From contig NZ_CP012601.1 in NCBI RefSeq assembly GCF_001278755.1, positions 4,146,292 through 4,210,291 on the forward strand: DNA of 64,000 nt, written 5' to 3'. Below are positions 17,734-26,766 of this stretch, in pieces. Origin of the DNA: Bacillus sp. FJAT-22090 (GTDB lineage: Bacteria; Bacillota; Bacilli; Bacillales_A; Planococcaceae). The notes below the pieces were generated by a model. The model had not been told where the DNA came from. It worked only from the letters and a program-made list of their open reading frames with translations, and ran no database searches. Positions within the stretch are counted from its first letter, which is position 1. Every line of letters begins with the position of its first letter. The position numbers and the translations under genes are program-made.

Positions 17734-18741
17734 TTATTTTGCTACTCTTTGTTTTCTCTCAGAGATAAAAAATGATTTTCCTGTACCGATAGCTACTGAT
17801 TGTAGAGGTTCAGGGGCAATATGAACAGGTACTTCAATAACTGTTGAAAGCCACTCTTTCATATCTTTTAATAGAGCGCCTCCACCTGTTAATACAACGC
17901 CATGATCTACAATATCACCAGCCAACTCAGGAGGACAAATTTCTAATGTAGCCCTAATAGTTTCTAAAATAGTTTCAAGTGATTCTGCTAAAACTCCCTG
18001 AATCTGTGTAGATGAAAGATGTATTGTTTTTGGTAAGCCTGTAACAACATCTCTTCCTCTTACATCCATTTGTTCTACTGAATGTGGCACCAATGCATGT
18101 CCGATTGTTTTCTTAATTTCTTCAGCAGTTGGTTCTCCAATTAAAATATTATATTCTTTACGAATAAAATTGATAATAGCTTCATCCATTTTATCTCCAG
18201 CAGCTTTTACAGTGTTGGAAGCAACAACTCCACCAAATGAGATAATTCCAACCTCTGTAGTACCACCACCAATATCAACCACCATGCTTGCAACTGGTTC
18301 ATTTACAGGAAGTCCTGCACCAATTGCTGCAGCTACCGGCTCTTCCATCAGTTGGACCTCTTTTGCTCCACTTTGTCTAACCGCATCTTGGATTGCTCTG
18401 CGTTCAACGGATGTAGCACCAGAGGGGGTACAAACAATAACAGTCGGCTTTCTTAAAGCAGTGCCTAGCTTCTTGCCAGCTTTTTGCATTATCAGTTTTA
18501 ATAATTCTGTCGTAACATCAAAATCCGCTATGACACCATCTTTTAAAGGTCGAATAACTTCGATAGAAGCTGGTGTTTTACCGATCATTTGTTTTGCTTT
18601 CTCACCAAATGCGATAATTTCTTTTGTTTTAGTGTTTATTGCGACAACAGTCGGTTCATTTAAAAGTAAGCCTTTGCTTTTTGTATATACTAATGTATTT
18701 GCTGTTCCTAAATCTATTCCAATATGAGTATTTGAAAACAT
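17734..18741 (-). CDS. mreBH: MreB-family cell-shape protein, MreBH type
   Basis: An actin-like ATPase that guides cell-wall synthesis along the cylinder. The 335-residue protein shows the actin fold: phosphate 1 [13 protein letters not shown] near the start, phosphate 2 [18 protein letters not shown] (about 159-176), and adenosine motif [13 protein letters not shown]. Length, the GLPKT segment and gene isolation fit MreBH rather than MreB (which sits with mreCD) or Mbl. GGGAGG lies 8 nt upstream of the ATG. In B. subtilis mreBH is a sigma-I gene; no clear sigma-I promoter was recognised here. Confidence 0.85.
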   Translation of the reverse strand: MFSNTHIGIDLGTANTLVYTKSKGLLLNEPTVVAINTKTKEIIAFGEKAKQMIGKTPASIEVIRPLKDGVIADFDVTTELLKLIMQKAGKKLGTALRKPTVIVCTPSGATSVERRAIQDAVRQSGAKEVQLMEEPVAAAIGAGLPVNEPVASMVVDIGGGTTEVGIISFGGVVASNTVKAAGDKMDEAIINFIRKEYNILIGEPTAEEIKKTIGHALVPHSVEQMDVRGRDVVTGLPKTIHLSSTQIQGVLAESLETILETIRATLEICPPELAGDIVDHGVVLTGGGALLKDMKEWLSTVIEVPVHIAPEPLQSVAIGTGKSFFISERKQRVAK

Positions 18742-18973
18742 ATATTAAACCTCCCATTCAATCATACTTATTTAGTATAAAGGATAAAGGAGGGATTGCC
18801 ATTTGTTACTTTTTGGAAGTTTACAATTGTTTCAAAAGATAATAGTGCGTTTATCCTGTTAGTTTTGTTTAAAATAAATAGATAGACCTTGTTGGTCATT
18901 GATTTGACATAAAGTTGTATTGAAAATGAAAAGAAAAAGAGAAATAGTATCAACTTTAAACTATTCACCAATA

Positions 18974-19006
18974 AAAAAACAACCGCAATATAATTGCGGT
19001 TGTTTG
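18974..19006 (-). terminator. Terminator of the 44-aa membrane peptide gene
   Basis: CAACCGCAATATAATTGCGGTTG is a near-perfect hairpin with an A7 run on the left, i.e. T7 after the minus-strand gene. Confidence 0.88.
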
Positions 19007-19008
19007 AA

Positions 19009-19143
19009 TTATTTTGAAGGTTTTGGATCAACTGTAATTGAATCATGTGAGTTCATTGCTTTTGCAAAGTAGCTAAGAATTACGTAGCCTACTACTCCTA
19101 TACCACCAGCAACTCCAAGAACTGTAACTGTGAATAAGCCCAT
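19009..19143 (-). CDS. Small single-pass membrane peptide (44 aa), unknown
   Basis: The ATG has GAGGTG 8 nt upstream. The peptide begins with a glycine-rich hydrophobic segment (GLFTVTVLGVAGGIGVVGYV) and ends in a polar tail with DPKPSK. It is followed immediately by a terminator. A TATAAT -10 lies inside a perfect 7-1-7 palindrome ATTATAA-C-TTATAAT (19175-19189) just upstream. No family was recognised; RBS, promoter and terminator together make it a likely real gene. Confidence 0.65.
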   Translation of the reverse strand: MGLFTVTVLGVAGGIGVVGYVILSYFAKAMNSHDSITVDPKPSK

Positions 19144-19233
19144 TATTAAACACCTCACTAGTCATGATATTATCATTATAACTTATAATAGTATAAAAAG
19201 TAAGTAGAATATTATAGAAATCTAGTTGGTAGA

Positions 19234-20466
19234 TTAAAAAGCCCAATTTCCATTGCGGAAGATTGGTTCAATCGTTCCATCTTCTTTGATTCCGTCGATA
19301 TTCATTTTTTCTGATCCAATCATGAAGTCTACATGAGTAATACTTTCATTCAGTCCGTTTTGTGCAAGTTCTTCTCGACTCATTTTCTTACCACCCTCTA
19401 TGCAAAATGCATATGCACTTCCGATTGCTAAGTGGTTAGAAGCATTTTCGTCAAATAACGTGTTATAGAATAATAAGTTTGAATTAGAAATAGGTGAATC
19501 ATGTGGGACTAACGCTACTTCTCCTAAATAGTGAGAGCCTTCGTCTGTCGCAACAAGATTCTCTAACACAGTTTGACCTTGTTCAGCTTCCACTTTCACA
19601 ATACGACCTTTTTCAAATGTTACTGTGAAATTATCAATGATATTTCCTCCGTAACTTAAAGGTTTTGTACTAGCTACGTACCCGTCTACTCCAGTTTTTA
19701 AAGGAACTGTGAAAACTTCTTCTGTAGGCATATTTGCCATGAAATCGTTTCCTTTTTCATTTACACTACTAGCTCCACACCATAGATGACCTTTTGGAAG
19801 CTCGATCGTTAAATCTGTCCCTGGTGCTGTATAGTGTAGTTTTTTATAGTTCTTATCATTTAAGTAATCTACTTTAGTATGAAGTAATTCGTCATGCTCT
19901 TTCCAAGCTTCCACTGGATTCTCTAAATCTGCACGTACCGCTTTAAAAATTGCATCCCATAAAGCAGAAACTTGTTTTTCTTCGGCAACCTCTGGGAACA
20001 CCTTACTTGCCCAAGCCTTAGAAGGTGAAGCGATAACTGTCCAGCTTACTTTATCAGATTGTGTGTATTGACGATACTTGCTTAATGCAGTACCTGCCGC
20101 TTTTTGGAATGCCGCAATTTTATTTGTGTCCACTCCTTTTAAAAGATCTGGACTTTGACTTATAATGCTCATGAAAGCAGCACCTTGTTCAGCTAATAAT
20201 TCTTTTTCTTGTGCTTTCCATGATGGGAAGATGTCAAATGAATCTTTAGGAGCTAAATCATAACGTAAGCGTGTAATTTCATCGTCTGAAAAATCTACAA
20301 AAACTTGGTTAGCGCCAATTTCATATGCTTTTTTCGTAATTAATCGAACGAGTTCTACGCTATCAATTGAAGCAGCGATAAATAAATTTTGACTTGGTTG
20401 AATATTAACTCCAACTTCTACAGCCAAAGCAGCGTACTTATTTAAGTTTTCATTAAAAGATGACAT
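19234..20466 (-). CDS. M29 family metallo-aminopeptidase, copy 2
   Basis: A 410-residue paralogue of the aminopeptidase at 7145-8374, with the same ligand-bearing blocks: NMPTEEVFTVPLKTGVDGYV, GEVALVPHDSPIS, FDENASNHLAIGSAY and THVDFMIGSEKM. The two align over their full lengths with many substitutions, so the duplication is old. AAAGGAAG lies 9 nt before the ATG. The gene stands alone with its own promoter region. Confidence 0.92.
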   Translation of the reverse strand: MSSFNENLNKYAALAVEVGVNIQPSQNLFIAASIDSVELVRLITKKAYEIGANQVFVDFSDDEITRLRYDLAPKDSFDIFPSWKAQEKELLAEQGAAFMSIISQSPDLLKGVDTNKIAAFQKAAGTALSKYRQYTQSDKVSWTVIASPSKAWASKVFPEVAEEKQVSALWDAIFKAVRADLENPVEAWKEHDELLHTKVDYLNDKNYKKLHYTAPGTDLTIELPKGHLWCGASSVNEKGNDFMANMPTEEVFTVPLKTGVDGYVASTKPLSYGGNIIDNFTVTFEKGRIVKVEAEQGQTVLENLVATDEGSHYLGEVALVPHDSPISNSNLLFYNTLFDENASNHLAIGSAYAFCIEGGKKMSREELAQNGLNESITHVDFMIGSEKMNIDGIKEDGTIEPIFRNGNWAF

Positions 20467-20599
20467 ATTTCGACTTCCTTTCTGTATTTAATTTCATAAT
20501 ATCAGTTTTTATGACGTATGAACACAAAATATTCCAGGCTAAAAGACATAGATAGTACATATTTTATGAAATTATATTATGCAAAAGGAAGTTTAATAT

Positions 20600-20625
20600 T
20601 AAAAAATATATAAATTTGCCGAAAT
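20600..20625 (+). promoter_or_regulatory. Candidate sigma-D promoter of motAB
   Basis: TAAA (20600-20603) and GCCGAAAT (20618-20625) are separated by 14 nt and lie about 33 nt before the motA ATG. The flagellar sigma-D consensus is TAAA-N15-GCCGATAT, and B. subtilis motAB is sigma-D dependent. Confidence 0.6.
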
Positions 20626-20657
20626 AAATGACAGATATAGAATGTGGGGGTAAATGA

Positions 20658-21461
20658 ATGGATAAGTCTACCGTAATTGGTCTTGTACTAGGATTTGTTG
20701 CTTTATTAGTTGGGATAGTTTTAAAAGGGGTTCCATTAGTTGCTCTTTTTAATCCTGCAGCTATTTTAATTATCATTTTTGGAACAATCGCTACAATTGT
20801 TATAGGTTTCCCAATGAATGAGTTAAAACGCGTTCCAAAGCTTTTTGGAGTTATATTTAAAGAGACTAAGTTATTGCCTGATTATGAGGTTATTAAAATG
20901 TTCTCTAGCTGGGCTGATTTAGCTCGAAGAGAAGGATTGCTTGCATTAGAAAGTAAGACAACGGAAGTAGAAGATCCATTTTTAAAAAACGGTTTGACAC
21001 TTGCGATTGATGGTCAGAATGCAGATTATATACGTGATGTATTAACGGAAGAGATAGATGCATTGGAAGAAAGACATGCAGGTGGAGCACATATTTTCTC
21101 ACAGGCTGGTACTTATGCACCTACTTTAGGGGTTCTAGGAGCCGTAGTTGGATTAATAGCTGCTTTGGGTGATTTGAACGATATAGAAAAACTAGGGCAC
21201 GCCATTTCTGCCGCTTTTATAGCAACCTTGCTAGGGATTTTTACTGGATATGTTCTTTGGCATCCATTTGCAAATAAATTAAAACGTAAATCTAAGCAAG
21301 AAATACGTCAAAAAACAATGATGTTAGAAGGTATTCTTTCTGTATTAGAAGGAGATTCTCCACGAGTTATCGAACAAAAGCTAGCTTCATATCTTTCTAT
21401 GTCGGAGCGAAAAAAAGTTTTAAATGAAAGTGGGGAGGCTGGCCTTGGCAAAGAAGCATAA
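20658..21461 (+). CDS. motA: Flagellar motor stator protein MotA
   Basis: MotA forms the ion channel of the flagellar stator with MotB. The 267-residue protein has four membrane segments (two near the N terminus; two near LGVLGAVVGLIAAL and FIATLLGIFTGYVLW), with the large cytosolic loop carrying RREGLLALESK and DGQNADYIRDVLTEEIDALEERH. It closely follows B. subtilis MotA rather than MotP. GGGGG lies 8 nt before the ATG. The stop overlaps the motB start by 17 nt. Confidence 0.95.
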   Translation: MDKSTVIGLVLGFVALLVGIVLKGVPLVALFNPAAILIIIFGTIATIVIGFPMNELKRVPKLFGVIFKETKLLPDYEVIKMFSSWADLARREGLLALESKTTEVEDPFLKNGLTLAIDGQNADYIRDVLTEEIDALEERHAGGAHIFSQAGTYAPTLGVLGAVVGLIAALGDLNDIEKLGHAISAAFIATLLGIFTGYVLWHPFANKLKRKSKQEIRQKTMMLEGILSVLEGDSPRVIEQKLASYLSMSERKKVLNESGEAGLGKEA

Positions 21462-22212
21462 GAAACATAAAGAAGAAGAGGAAATGAGTGAATCATGGCT
21501 TCTTCCTTATGCGGATATCTTAACTTTATTGTTAGCTTTGTTTATCGTTTTATTTGCATCTAGTACAGTGGATCAGGAAAAACTGGAGCAGATGTCCCAA
21601 GTTTTTAGTCAAGTGTTTGATGGCGGAGTAGGATTAATGGAAAATCCTTCTCCTTTAGACGTACCGGTTACACCAAATAAAACAAATGGTAATGAGCAAA
21701 GTTCGGCTTACATTGAGGACCAACAAGCATTGTCAGAGATTCAAGATAGTGTAGATGAATATATTGCTGTGAATGCATTAGAAAAGCAATTCGCTACAAA
21801 ATTAACGGATGAAGGCCTATTAGTAACAATTCGAGATAGTATTTTGTTTGATACAGGTGAAGCGGAAGTAAATCCACAGTATCGCCAAATTGCTGAAGAT
21901 ATATCCGATCTATTAGTGTTTGATCCCCCTCGACATGTTGTCATAACAGGACATACGGATAATGTTCCAATTTCCAGTAGTGAATTTTCTTCTAACTGGG
22001 AACTAAGTGTTATGCGTTCAGTGAATTTTTTGAAGATTTTAGTAAATAATAATACAATTGATCCCCTTTATTTTAGTGCAAAGGGGTATGGTGAATTTAA
22101 ACCAGTAGCAAAAAATGATACTGCTGAAGGTCGGGCAAAAAATAGACGTGTAGAAGTTTTAATTCAACCACGCGTATTGGAAGATGGAACTTTAAACGAC
22201 GAACCAAAATAA
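21445..22212 (+). CDS. motB: Flagellar motor stator protein MotB
   Basis: MotB anchors the stator to peptidoglycan. From the TTG start the product has 255 residues: a Lys-rich cytosolic start, one membrane helix with the ion-binding Asp24 (PYADILTLLLALF), and a C-terminal OmpA-like peptidoglycan-binding domain (ITGHTDNVPI, NWELSVMRSVNFL, NRRVEVLIQPR). The TTG at 21445 has GGGGAGG 6 nt upstream and gives Asp24 at the same number as in B. subtilis; the ATG at 21424 lacks an RBS. Confidence 0.95.
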   Translation: MAKKHKKHKEEEEMSESWLLPYADILTLLLALFIVLFASSTVDQEKLEQMSQVFSQVFDGGVGLMENPSPLDVPVTPNKTNGNEQSSAYIEDQQALSEIQDSVDEYIAVNALEKQFATKLTDEGLLVTIRDSILFDTGEAEVNPQYRQIAEDISDLLVFDPPRHVVITGHTDNVPISSSEFSSNWELSVMRSVNFLKILVNNNTIDPLYFSAKGYGEFKPVAKNDTAEGRAKNRRVEVLIQPRVLEDGTLNDEPK

Positions 22213-22263
22213 TATCGGTCGAAAAGCCTAAAGTGACATCTTGGAATGTTAATCTTACTAATC

Positions 22264-22297
22264 AAAGCTGACAACTTTTTTATAAGTTGTGAGTCAG
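22264..22297 (+). terminator. Imperfect terminator after motB
   Basis: CTGACAACTT and AAGTTGTGAGTCAG form an imperfect hairpin. Its first 19 bases are repeated exactly at 22774-22792, on the far side of repeat locus 2. Confidence 0.6.
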
Positions 22298-22300
22298 ATT

Positions 22301-22410
22301 GTAAACAAACTCGAATTTATCTTTATAAAGGATAGATCGGTTTTCCAAAGCTTACCGCTCGCCACGTGTGAGCGACGAGCCGCTTAGGCCGACACGATCA
22401 TGAATTATTA
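22301..22410. repeat. Repeat locus 2, left flank module
   Basis: The stretch starting ACAAACTCGAATTTATC and including GATAGATCGGTTTTCC resembles the left edge of locus 4 (57071-57123). Unit A, which should follow, is missing and replaced by a short GC-rich stretch around CTCGCCACGTGTGAGCG. Confidence 0.7.
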
Positions 22411-22680
22411 GAGCAAGTTTTTATCACTTTATTTTTTCAATTAGTATTTATAGAAAATCGTTGAAAAAGGCGACACTCCTGCGGGAATAGCGTTAGCCGA
22501 AGACCCCGCAGTTGAGAAGAAGGCAATCTAAGTTCGCCGCATCCTGCGGCAACGATTGCATGACCAACATCGTGTTGGCCTAGGAGGCTAAGGCAACGCC
22601 CGCGGAAAGGGAGCCGTTTCAACGATTTTATTATTTATCGGAAGACATTATTTAGTATAGTCGAATATTCTATATACTTA
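22411..22680. repeat. Repeat locus 2, unit B2
   Basis: This unit runs from GCAAGTTTTTATCACTTT through AAAATCGTTGAAAAAGGCG to CGTTTCAACGATTTTATT. It contains the cassette with two hairpins, GCCGC-ATCCT-GCGGC inside CAATC/GATTG, and CCAAC-ATCGT-GTTGG. It matches B1 and B3 almost base for base but has no paired unit A. Confidence 0.88.
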
Positions 22681-22772
22681 AGATGAATAATCTTGTGGTA
22701 ATAGGAAATAATGACAGTAAATTAATATAATAAATGAGACCGATTAGCCAGCTGACTTATGTATTCAATGAG

Positions 22773-22806
22773 AGCTGACAACTTTTTTATAAAGTTGTCA
22801 GTTTTT
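22773..22806 (+). terminator. Perfect terminator right of repeat locus 2
   Basis: CTGACAACTTT-TTTAT-AAAGTTGTCAG followed by a T-run. It shares 19 identical bases with the hairpin at 22264-22297. Confidence 0.85.
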
Positions 22807-22809
22807 GTT

Positions 22810-22851
22810 TTGACTTTTTTAAACAAAAGTTTATAATTAAAACAAAAGTTT
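22810..22851 (+). promoter_or_regulatory. psuK promoter with tandem candidate operators
   Basis: TTGACT (22810-22815) and TATAAT (22832-22837) are 16 nt apart. Two copies of the 12-nt palindrome AAACAAAAGTTT lie at 22821-22832 and 22840-22851, one in the spacer and one just past the -10. A repressor bound there would block the promoter; the HTH of the gene's own product is the obvious candidate. Confidence 0.7.
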
Positions 22852-22873
22852 GTATTTGAAGGAGGGTTGAAAC

Positions 22874-23974
22874 ATGCAACAGAAGGAACTTCAAGTTTTT
22901 CAGTACCTTAAAAATAATCCTTACGCATCACAACAAGAAATAGCTGATAATCTCCAGATGTCTAGACCTGCAGTAGCAAATACGATTTCTCAATTAATTA
23001 AAAATGGGAAAATCACAGGGAGAGCATATATTATTCCTGAAAACAAAGAGGTTATTTGTATTGGAGGTGCTAATGTAGACCGAAAATATATAGTGAAAAG
23101 TAAATTACAGATGGGTACTTCTAATCCGACAATAAGCATGCAAAGTGTTGGAGGGGTAGCAAGAAATATCGCTGAAAACATAGGTAGACTTGGGCATAGT
23201 GTTCGATTATTATCTGTAGTCGGCAATGATATGGAATATCAAATTATTGAAAAAGCATCTAGTCATTGGATGAACCTATTTTCAGTAGAGAAACTTGCCA
23301 ACTATTCAACGGGAACGTATTCAGCCATATTAGATAATGAAGGTGAAATGCTATTAGCATTAGCCAATATGGAAATATATGATGAGTTATCCGTAGAATA
23401 TATAAAAAGACAAGAAGCTTATCTCACAAACGCTCAATTAATAATTGTAGATATGAATTGTCCAAAGGAAGTCATTGAATATTTAAGAAATTTATCGATT
23501 GGCAAGAATATTCCATTAGCCATTATTCCGGTCTCATCTCCTAAAATGGAGAGAATGCCAGATGAATTAGAAGGAATAGAATTGCTTATTCTGAATAAGG
23601 ATGAGTCTGAAGCCTATTTACAAATGGAGATAATAGATCAAGATACATGGAAACAAGCTGCTCAAATTTTTGTGCAGAAGGGTATTAAACATGTTGTTAT
23701 CACTCAAGGTAACAAAGGAGTTATGTATGCTAGTAGTTCTAACGATGGGATAATCGTACCCGCGATAGAAGTGAGCGAAGTTGTTGATGTCACTGGCGCT
23801 GGAGATGCTTTTGTTTCTGGTACGATTCATGCTTGGTTGGAAGGATTAACAATGGAGTCAGCATTGAATGCAGGAATGGTCAATGCAAGTAAAACATTAC
23901 AATCTCCTGAAACAGTTCGAACAGAGCTTTCAAATGTAATTTTAAATAATGAATTGGAGGAATATCTATCATGA
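22874..23974 (+). CDS. psuK: PfkB-family pseudouridine kinase with N-terminal winged helix
   Basis: The product should phosphorylate pseudouridine to pseudouridine 5'-phosphate. Residues 1-55 form a winged helix ([19 protein letters not shown], then [15 protein letters not shown]); residues 60-350 are a ribokinase fold with [15 protein letters not shown] at 93-107 and catalytic Asp311 in GAGDAF. The pairing with psuG through a 4-nt ATGA overlap identifies the substrate. The HTH suggests self-regulation at the palindromes in its promoter. AAGGAGGG lies 8 nt before the ATG. Confidence 0.88.
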   Translation: MQQKELQVFQYLKNNPYASQQEIADNLQMSRPAVANTISQLIKNGKITGRAYIIPENKEVICIGGANVDRKYIVKSKLQMGTSNPTISMQSVGGVARNIAENIGRLGHSVRLLSVVGNDMEYQIIEKASSHWMNLFSVEKLANYSTGTYSAILDNEGEMLLALANMEIYDELSVEYIKRQEAYLTNAQLIIVDMNCPKEVIEYLRNLSIGKNIPLAIIPVSSPKMERMPDELEGIELLILNKDESEAYLQMEIIDQDTWKQAAQIFVQKGIKHVVITQGNKGVMYASSSNDGIIVPAIEVSEVVDVTGAGDAFVSGTIHAWLEGLTMESALNAGMVNASKTLQSPETVRTELSNVILNNELEEYLS

Positions 23975-24882
23975 GAGAATTTTTAACATTTTCAAAAGAA
24001 GTAGAAGAAGGAATGGCAGCAGGCAAAGCTATTGTTGCTTTAGAATCAACTATTATTTCACATGGTATGCCTTACCCACAAAACGTTGAAATGGCTAGAA
24101 CTGTAGAACAGATTATTCGTGATAATGGTGCAGTTCCTGCCACAATTGCAATAATGGAAGGTAAAATCAAAATTGGACTATCCGATGCGGAATTAGAAAC
24201 TTTAGGTACTAGTAGCAATGCACGAAAAACATCACGAAGAGATCTTCCTTACGTGGTAGCTTCGAAAGAAATCGGAGCGACAACTGTTGCTACAACAATG
24301 ATCTGTGCTGAGCTAGCGGGTATTAAAATGTTTGTTACTGGTGGCATTGGTGGAGTGCACAGAGGTGCTGAAACAACAATGGACATTTCTGCGGATTTGG
24401 AAGAACTAGCTTCTACGAATGTTGCGGTTGTATGTGCAGGAGCAAAATCTATTTTAGATATAGGTCTAACACTTGAATATTTAGAGACTAAAGGTGTTCC
24501 TGTAGTAGGTTACCAGACGGACAAGTTTCCAGCATTTTATTCCGCAACAAGTGCATTCAATTCAAACTTCCGTTTGGATGAGCCGAAGGAAGTAGCAGAA
24601 ATGCTAAAAGTGAAATGGGAATTAGGGTTAAATGGAGGAGCAATCATTGCGAATCCAATCCCAGCAGAAGATTCTTTGGACGAAGCGTATATTACCAATA
24701 TCATTGAAAAAGCTTTAACAGAAGCAGAAGAAAATGGTATTAAAGGGAAAGACGTAACACCATTCTTACTTGGAAAAGTAAAAGAATTAACAGAAGGTAA
24801 AAGCTTAGCGTCGAATATTGCACTTGTTTATAACAATGCAAAAGTTGGAGCGAAGATCGCAGTTGAATTGAATAATCTTTAA
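23971..24882 (+). CDS. psuG: Pseudouridine-5'-phosphate glycosidase
   Basis: The enzyme splits pseudouridine 5'-phosphate into uracil and ribose 5-phosphate, completing pseudouridine salvage. The 303-residue protein has the family blocks [32 protein letters not shown] and [13 protein letters not shown]. Glu25, Asp142 and Lys159 correspond to the E. coli catalytic residues as I remember them (Glu31, Asp149, Lys166). It overlaps psuK by 4 nt and ends at a strong terminator. Confidence 0.95.
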   Translation: MREFLTFSKEVEEGMAAGKAIVALESTIISHGMPYPQNVEMARTVEQIIRDNGAVPATIAIMEGKIKIGLSDAELETLGTSSNARKTSRRDLPYVVASKEIGATTVATTMICAELAGIKMFVTGGIGGVHRGAETTMDISADLEELASTNVAVVCAGAKSILDIGLTLEYLETKGVPVVGYQTDKFPAFYSATSAFNSNFRLDEPKEVAEMLKVKWELGLNGGAIIANPIPAEDSLDEAYITNIIEKALTEAEENGIKGKDVTPFLLGKVKELTEGKSLASNIALVYNNAKVGAKIAVELNNL

Positions 24883-24885
24883 AAT

Positions 24886-24924
24886 AAAAAATCCTTCACC
24901 TTAATATGGGTGAAGGATTTTTTC
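24886..24924. terminator. Terminator between psuG and DUF1128 gene
   Basis: AAAATCCTTCACC and GGGTGAAGGATTTTTT form a strong hairpin flanked by A and T runs, shared by the convergent genes. Confidence 0.92.
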
Positions 24925-24927
24925 ATT

Positions 24928-25149
24928 TTATTTTCTTAAATTACCTAATTCAGCAGCAATGGCTTGCATTTCACTTGGAGAAAAAGAGTCTCTTTTACTA
25001 ACCATTTCGTATAGGTAAACTAAATCTTCATATTGGCTAGCATTAAAATGTTCTGATTTCATTGCATCAACGTTTACCATGCGAAGCTTTTCTTTTATTG
25101 TTTCAATCATATACGTAACATTTTCAACCGAAGGCTCAGATAAATTCAT
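24928..25149 (-). CDS. yfkK: DUF1128 / UPF0435 protein (YfkK-like)
   Basis: A 73-residue helical, charged protein. The segment [18 protein letters not shown] and the ending [13 protein letters not shown] match the DUF1128 family; function unknown. The ATG at 25149 has AAGGTAGG 9 nt upstream; the frame's first ATG (25170) has none. It is convergent with psuG. Confidence 0.85.
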   Translation of the reverse strand: MNLSEPSVENVTYMIETIKEKLRMVNVDAMKSEHFNASQYEDLVYLYEMVSKRDSFSPSEMQAIAAELGNLRK

Positions 25150-25211
25150 TTTTTTGTACCTACCTTTCATACATTAAGTATCATTTCACGCTACGCAACG
25201 ATTGTCAATTA

Positions 25212-26579
25212 CTAAATAGATTTCTCAGCTTTCTGCGCTAATTTTTCTTCTTTCAATTTATCTTGGATGCGCTTTGTTTCATATACAACTACCCCTGAGA
25301 GCCCGAGTAATCCTATCAAGTTCGGAATTGCCATTAATGCATTGGTAATGTCAGAGAAAGTCCAGATTAAATCAAGAGAAACAACTGAACCAATAAATAC
25401 CATAATTACGAAAGCGATACGATAAACAATTAACAATGAAGGACTTTTAAATAAGTACTGGAAACATTTTTCTCCATAATAAGCCCATCCAAAAATCGTA
25501 GAAGAAGCAAAGAATATTAACCCGATAGCTACAACTATAGGTCCCCATTCACCTAAGAAATGTCCGAAGGCAGCGGAGGTTAACTCATCGGCTGCAAGTC
25601 CAGTATCTAGATATAGACCAGACATAACGATTGTCACACCAGTAATTGAACAGATAAGGAATGTATCTAAAAATACTTGTGTCATAGAAACAAGTGCTTG
25701 TCGTCCTGGTAGATCTGTTTTTGCAGCGGCAGCAGCAATAGGAGCAGAACCTAAACCAGCTTCATTGGAAAATACACCGCGTGCAATACCATAACGAATA
25801 GCGGCACCAATTGCACCACCAGCAGCAGCTTCACCAGAGAATGCCATTCTAAAGATAGTAGCGAATGCTTCTGGAATTGCGGTGATATTTGTAACCATAA
25901 CAATTAAACCAGCTAATAAATAAAACAATGCCATAACTGGTACGAATACAGCAGTAACGTTACCAATTGATTTAATCCCACCAAGAATAACAAGTGCAGT
26001 AAATACTGTAAGTATAATTCCAGTAATCCATGTATCAATACCAAATGTTGCATCTACAATTCCGGCAACGGAGTTAGATTGCGTTCCATTTCCAATACCG
26101 AATGCTGCAATCGCACCAAAGATTGCAAATAAAACTGCCAGCCATTTTTGCTTAAGTCCGTGTTCTAAGTAATACATAGGACCACCAGCCATTTGACCAT
26201 TTGCATCTTTTACACGATATCTTACTGCTAAGATAGCTTCACTATATTTCGTAACCATACCGAAAAATGCGGAGAACCACATCCAGAAAACTGCACCCGG
26301 TCCACCAAGAACTACTGCCGTAGCTACTCCGACGATGTTCCCTGTCCCTACTGTTGCAGCAAGCGCAGTTGTAAGTGCCTGAAACTGTGAAATATCTCCT
26401 TCTGCTGACTTATCATGCTTTTTAGAGAATACTAGTTTCAAAGCTATAGGTAAAAGCCTAACTTGTAAAAATCCTACTCGAATTGTTAAATAAATACCTG
26501 TCCCTACGATTAATATTAAGAGTGGTATGCCCCATAAAAAAGATGATACACTTCCTAAAAACTCATTTAATTTCTCCAT
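25212..26579 (-). CDS. Sodium:alanine/glycine symporter (AGCS family)
   Basis: The 455-residue protein has about eleven membrane segments and imports alanine or glycine with Na+. AGCS signatures are clear: GGPMYYLEHGL, GTGNIVGVATAVVLGGPGAVFWMW, and FSNEAGLGSAPIAAAAAKT. The C-terminal tail is charged and cytosolic. The start region TGGAGAAATTAAATGAG has GGGGG upstream. No riboswitch was recognised in the leader. Confidence 0.93.
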   Translation of the reverse strand: MEKLNEFLGSVSSFLWGIPLLILIVGTGIYLTIRVGFLQVRLLPIALKLVFSKKHDKSAEGDISQFQALTTALAATVGTGNIVGVATAVVLGGPGAVFWMWFSAFFGMVTKYSEAILAVRYRVKDANGQMAGGPMYYLEHGLKQKWLAVLFAIFGAIAAFGIGNGTQSNSVAGIVDATFGIDTWITGIILTVFTALVILGGIKSIGNVTAVFVPVMALFYLLAGLIVMVTNITAIPEAFATIFRMAFSGEAAAGGAIGAAIRYGIARGVFSNEAGLGSAPIAAAAAKTDLPGRQALVSMTQVFLDTFLICSITGVTIVMSGLYLDTGLAADELTSAAFGHFLGEWGPIVVAIGLIFFASSTIFGWAYYGEKCFQYLFKSPSLLIVYRIAFVIMVFIGSVVSLDLIWTFSDITNALMAIPNLIGLLGLSGVVVYETKRIQDKLKEEKLAQKAEKSI

Positions 26580-26766
26580 CGATTATTAACCCCCATTATA
26601 ATTTTACTTTTCAAGTCTTGCTCCCTTTCTATATTGTTTTTTACTTATTACCAATGTTCTTAAAATTCAGAGATATAGTCAAGACTATTTTTCAATTAAT
26701 TTGTTTTATTCCATTATGACAAGGGTATAATTGAATACAGATATAGCGAAAAATGGAGGTAAGAAT

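Noticed and set aside
18170..18727. Plus-strand 185-codon ORF opposite mreBH.
   Set aside because: It is a long antisense frame produced by codon bias of the real gene; its protein is Ser/Thr/Pro-rich and not recognisable.
18768..19046. Minus-strand 92-codon ORF upstream of mreBH.
   Set aside because: It runs through the terminator of the 44-aa peptide gene and overlaps that gene in another frame, which has the better RBS.
22437..22622. Minus-strand ORF whose protein recurs at 38892-39077 and in part at 9627-9821.
   Set aside because: The repeated protein sequence is explained by the repeat unit B DNA. There is no RBS and the frame is broken in B1 and B4.
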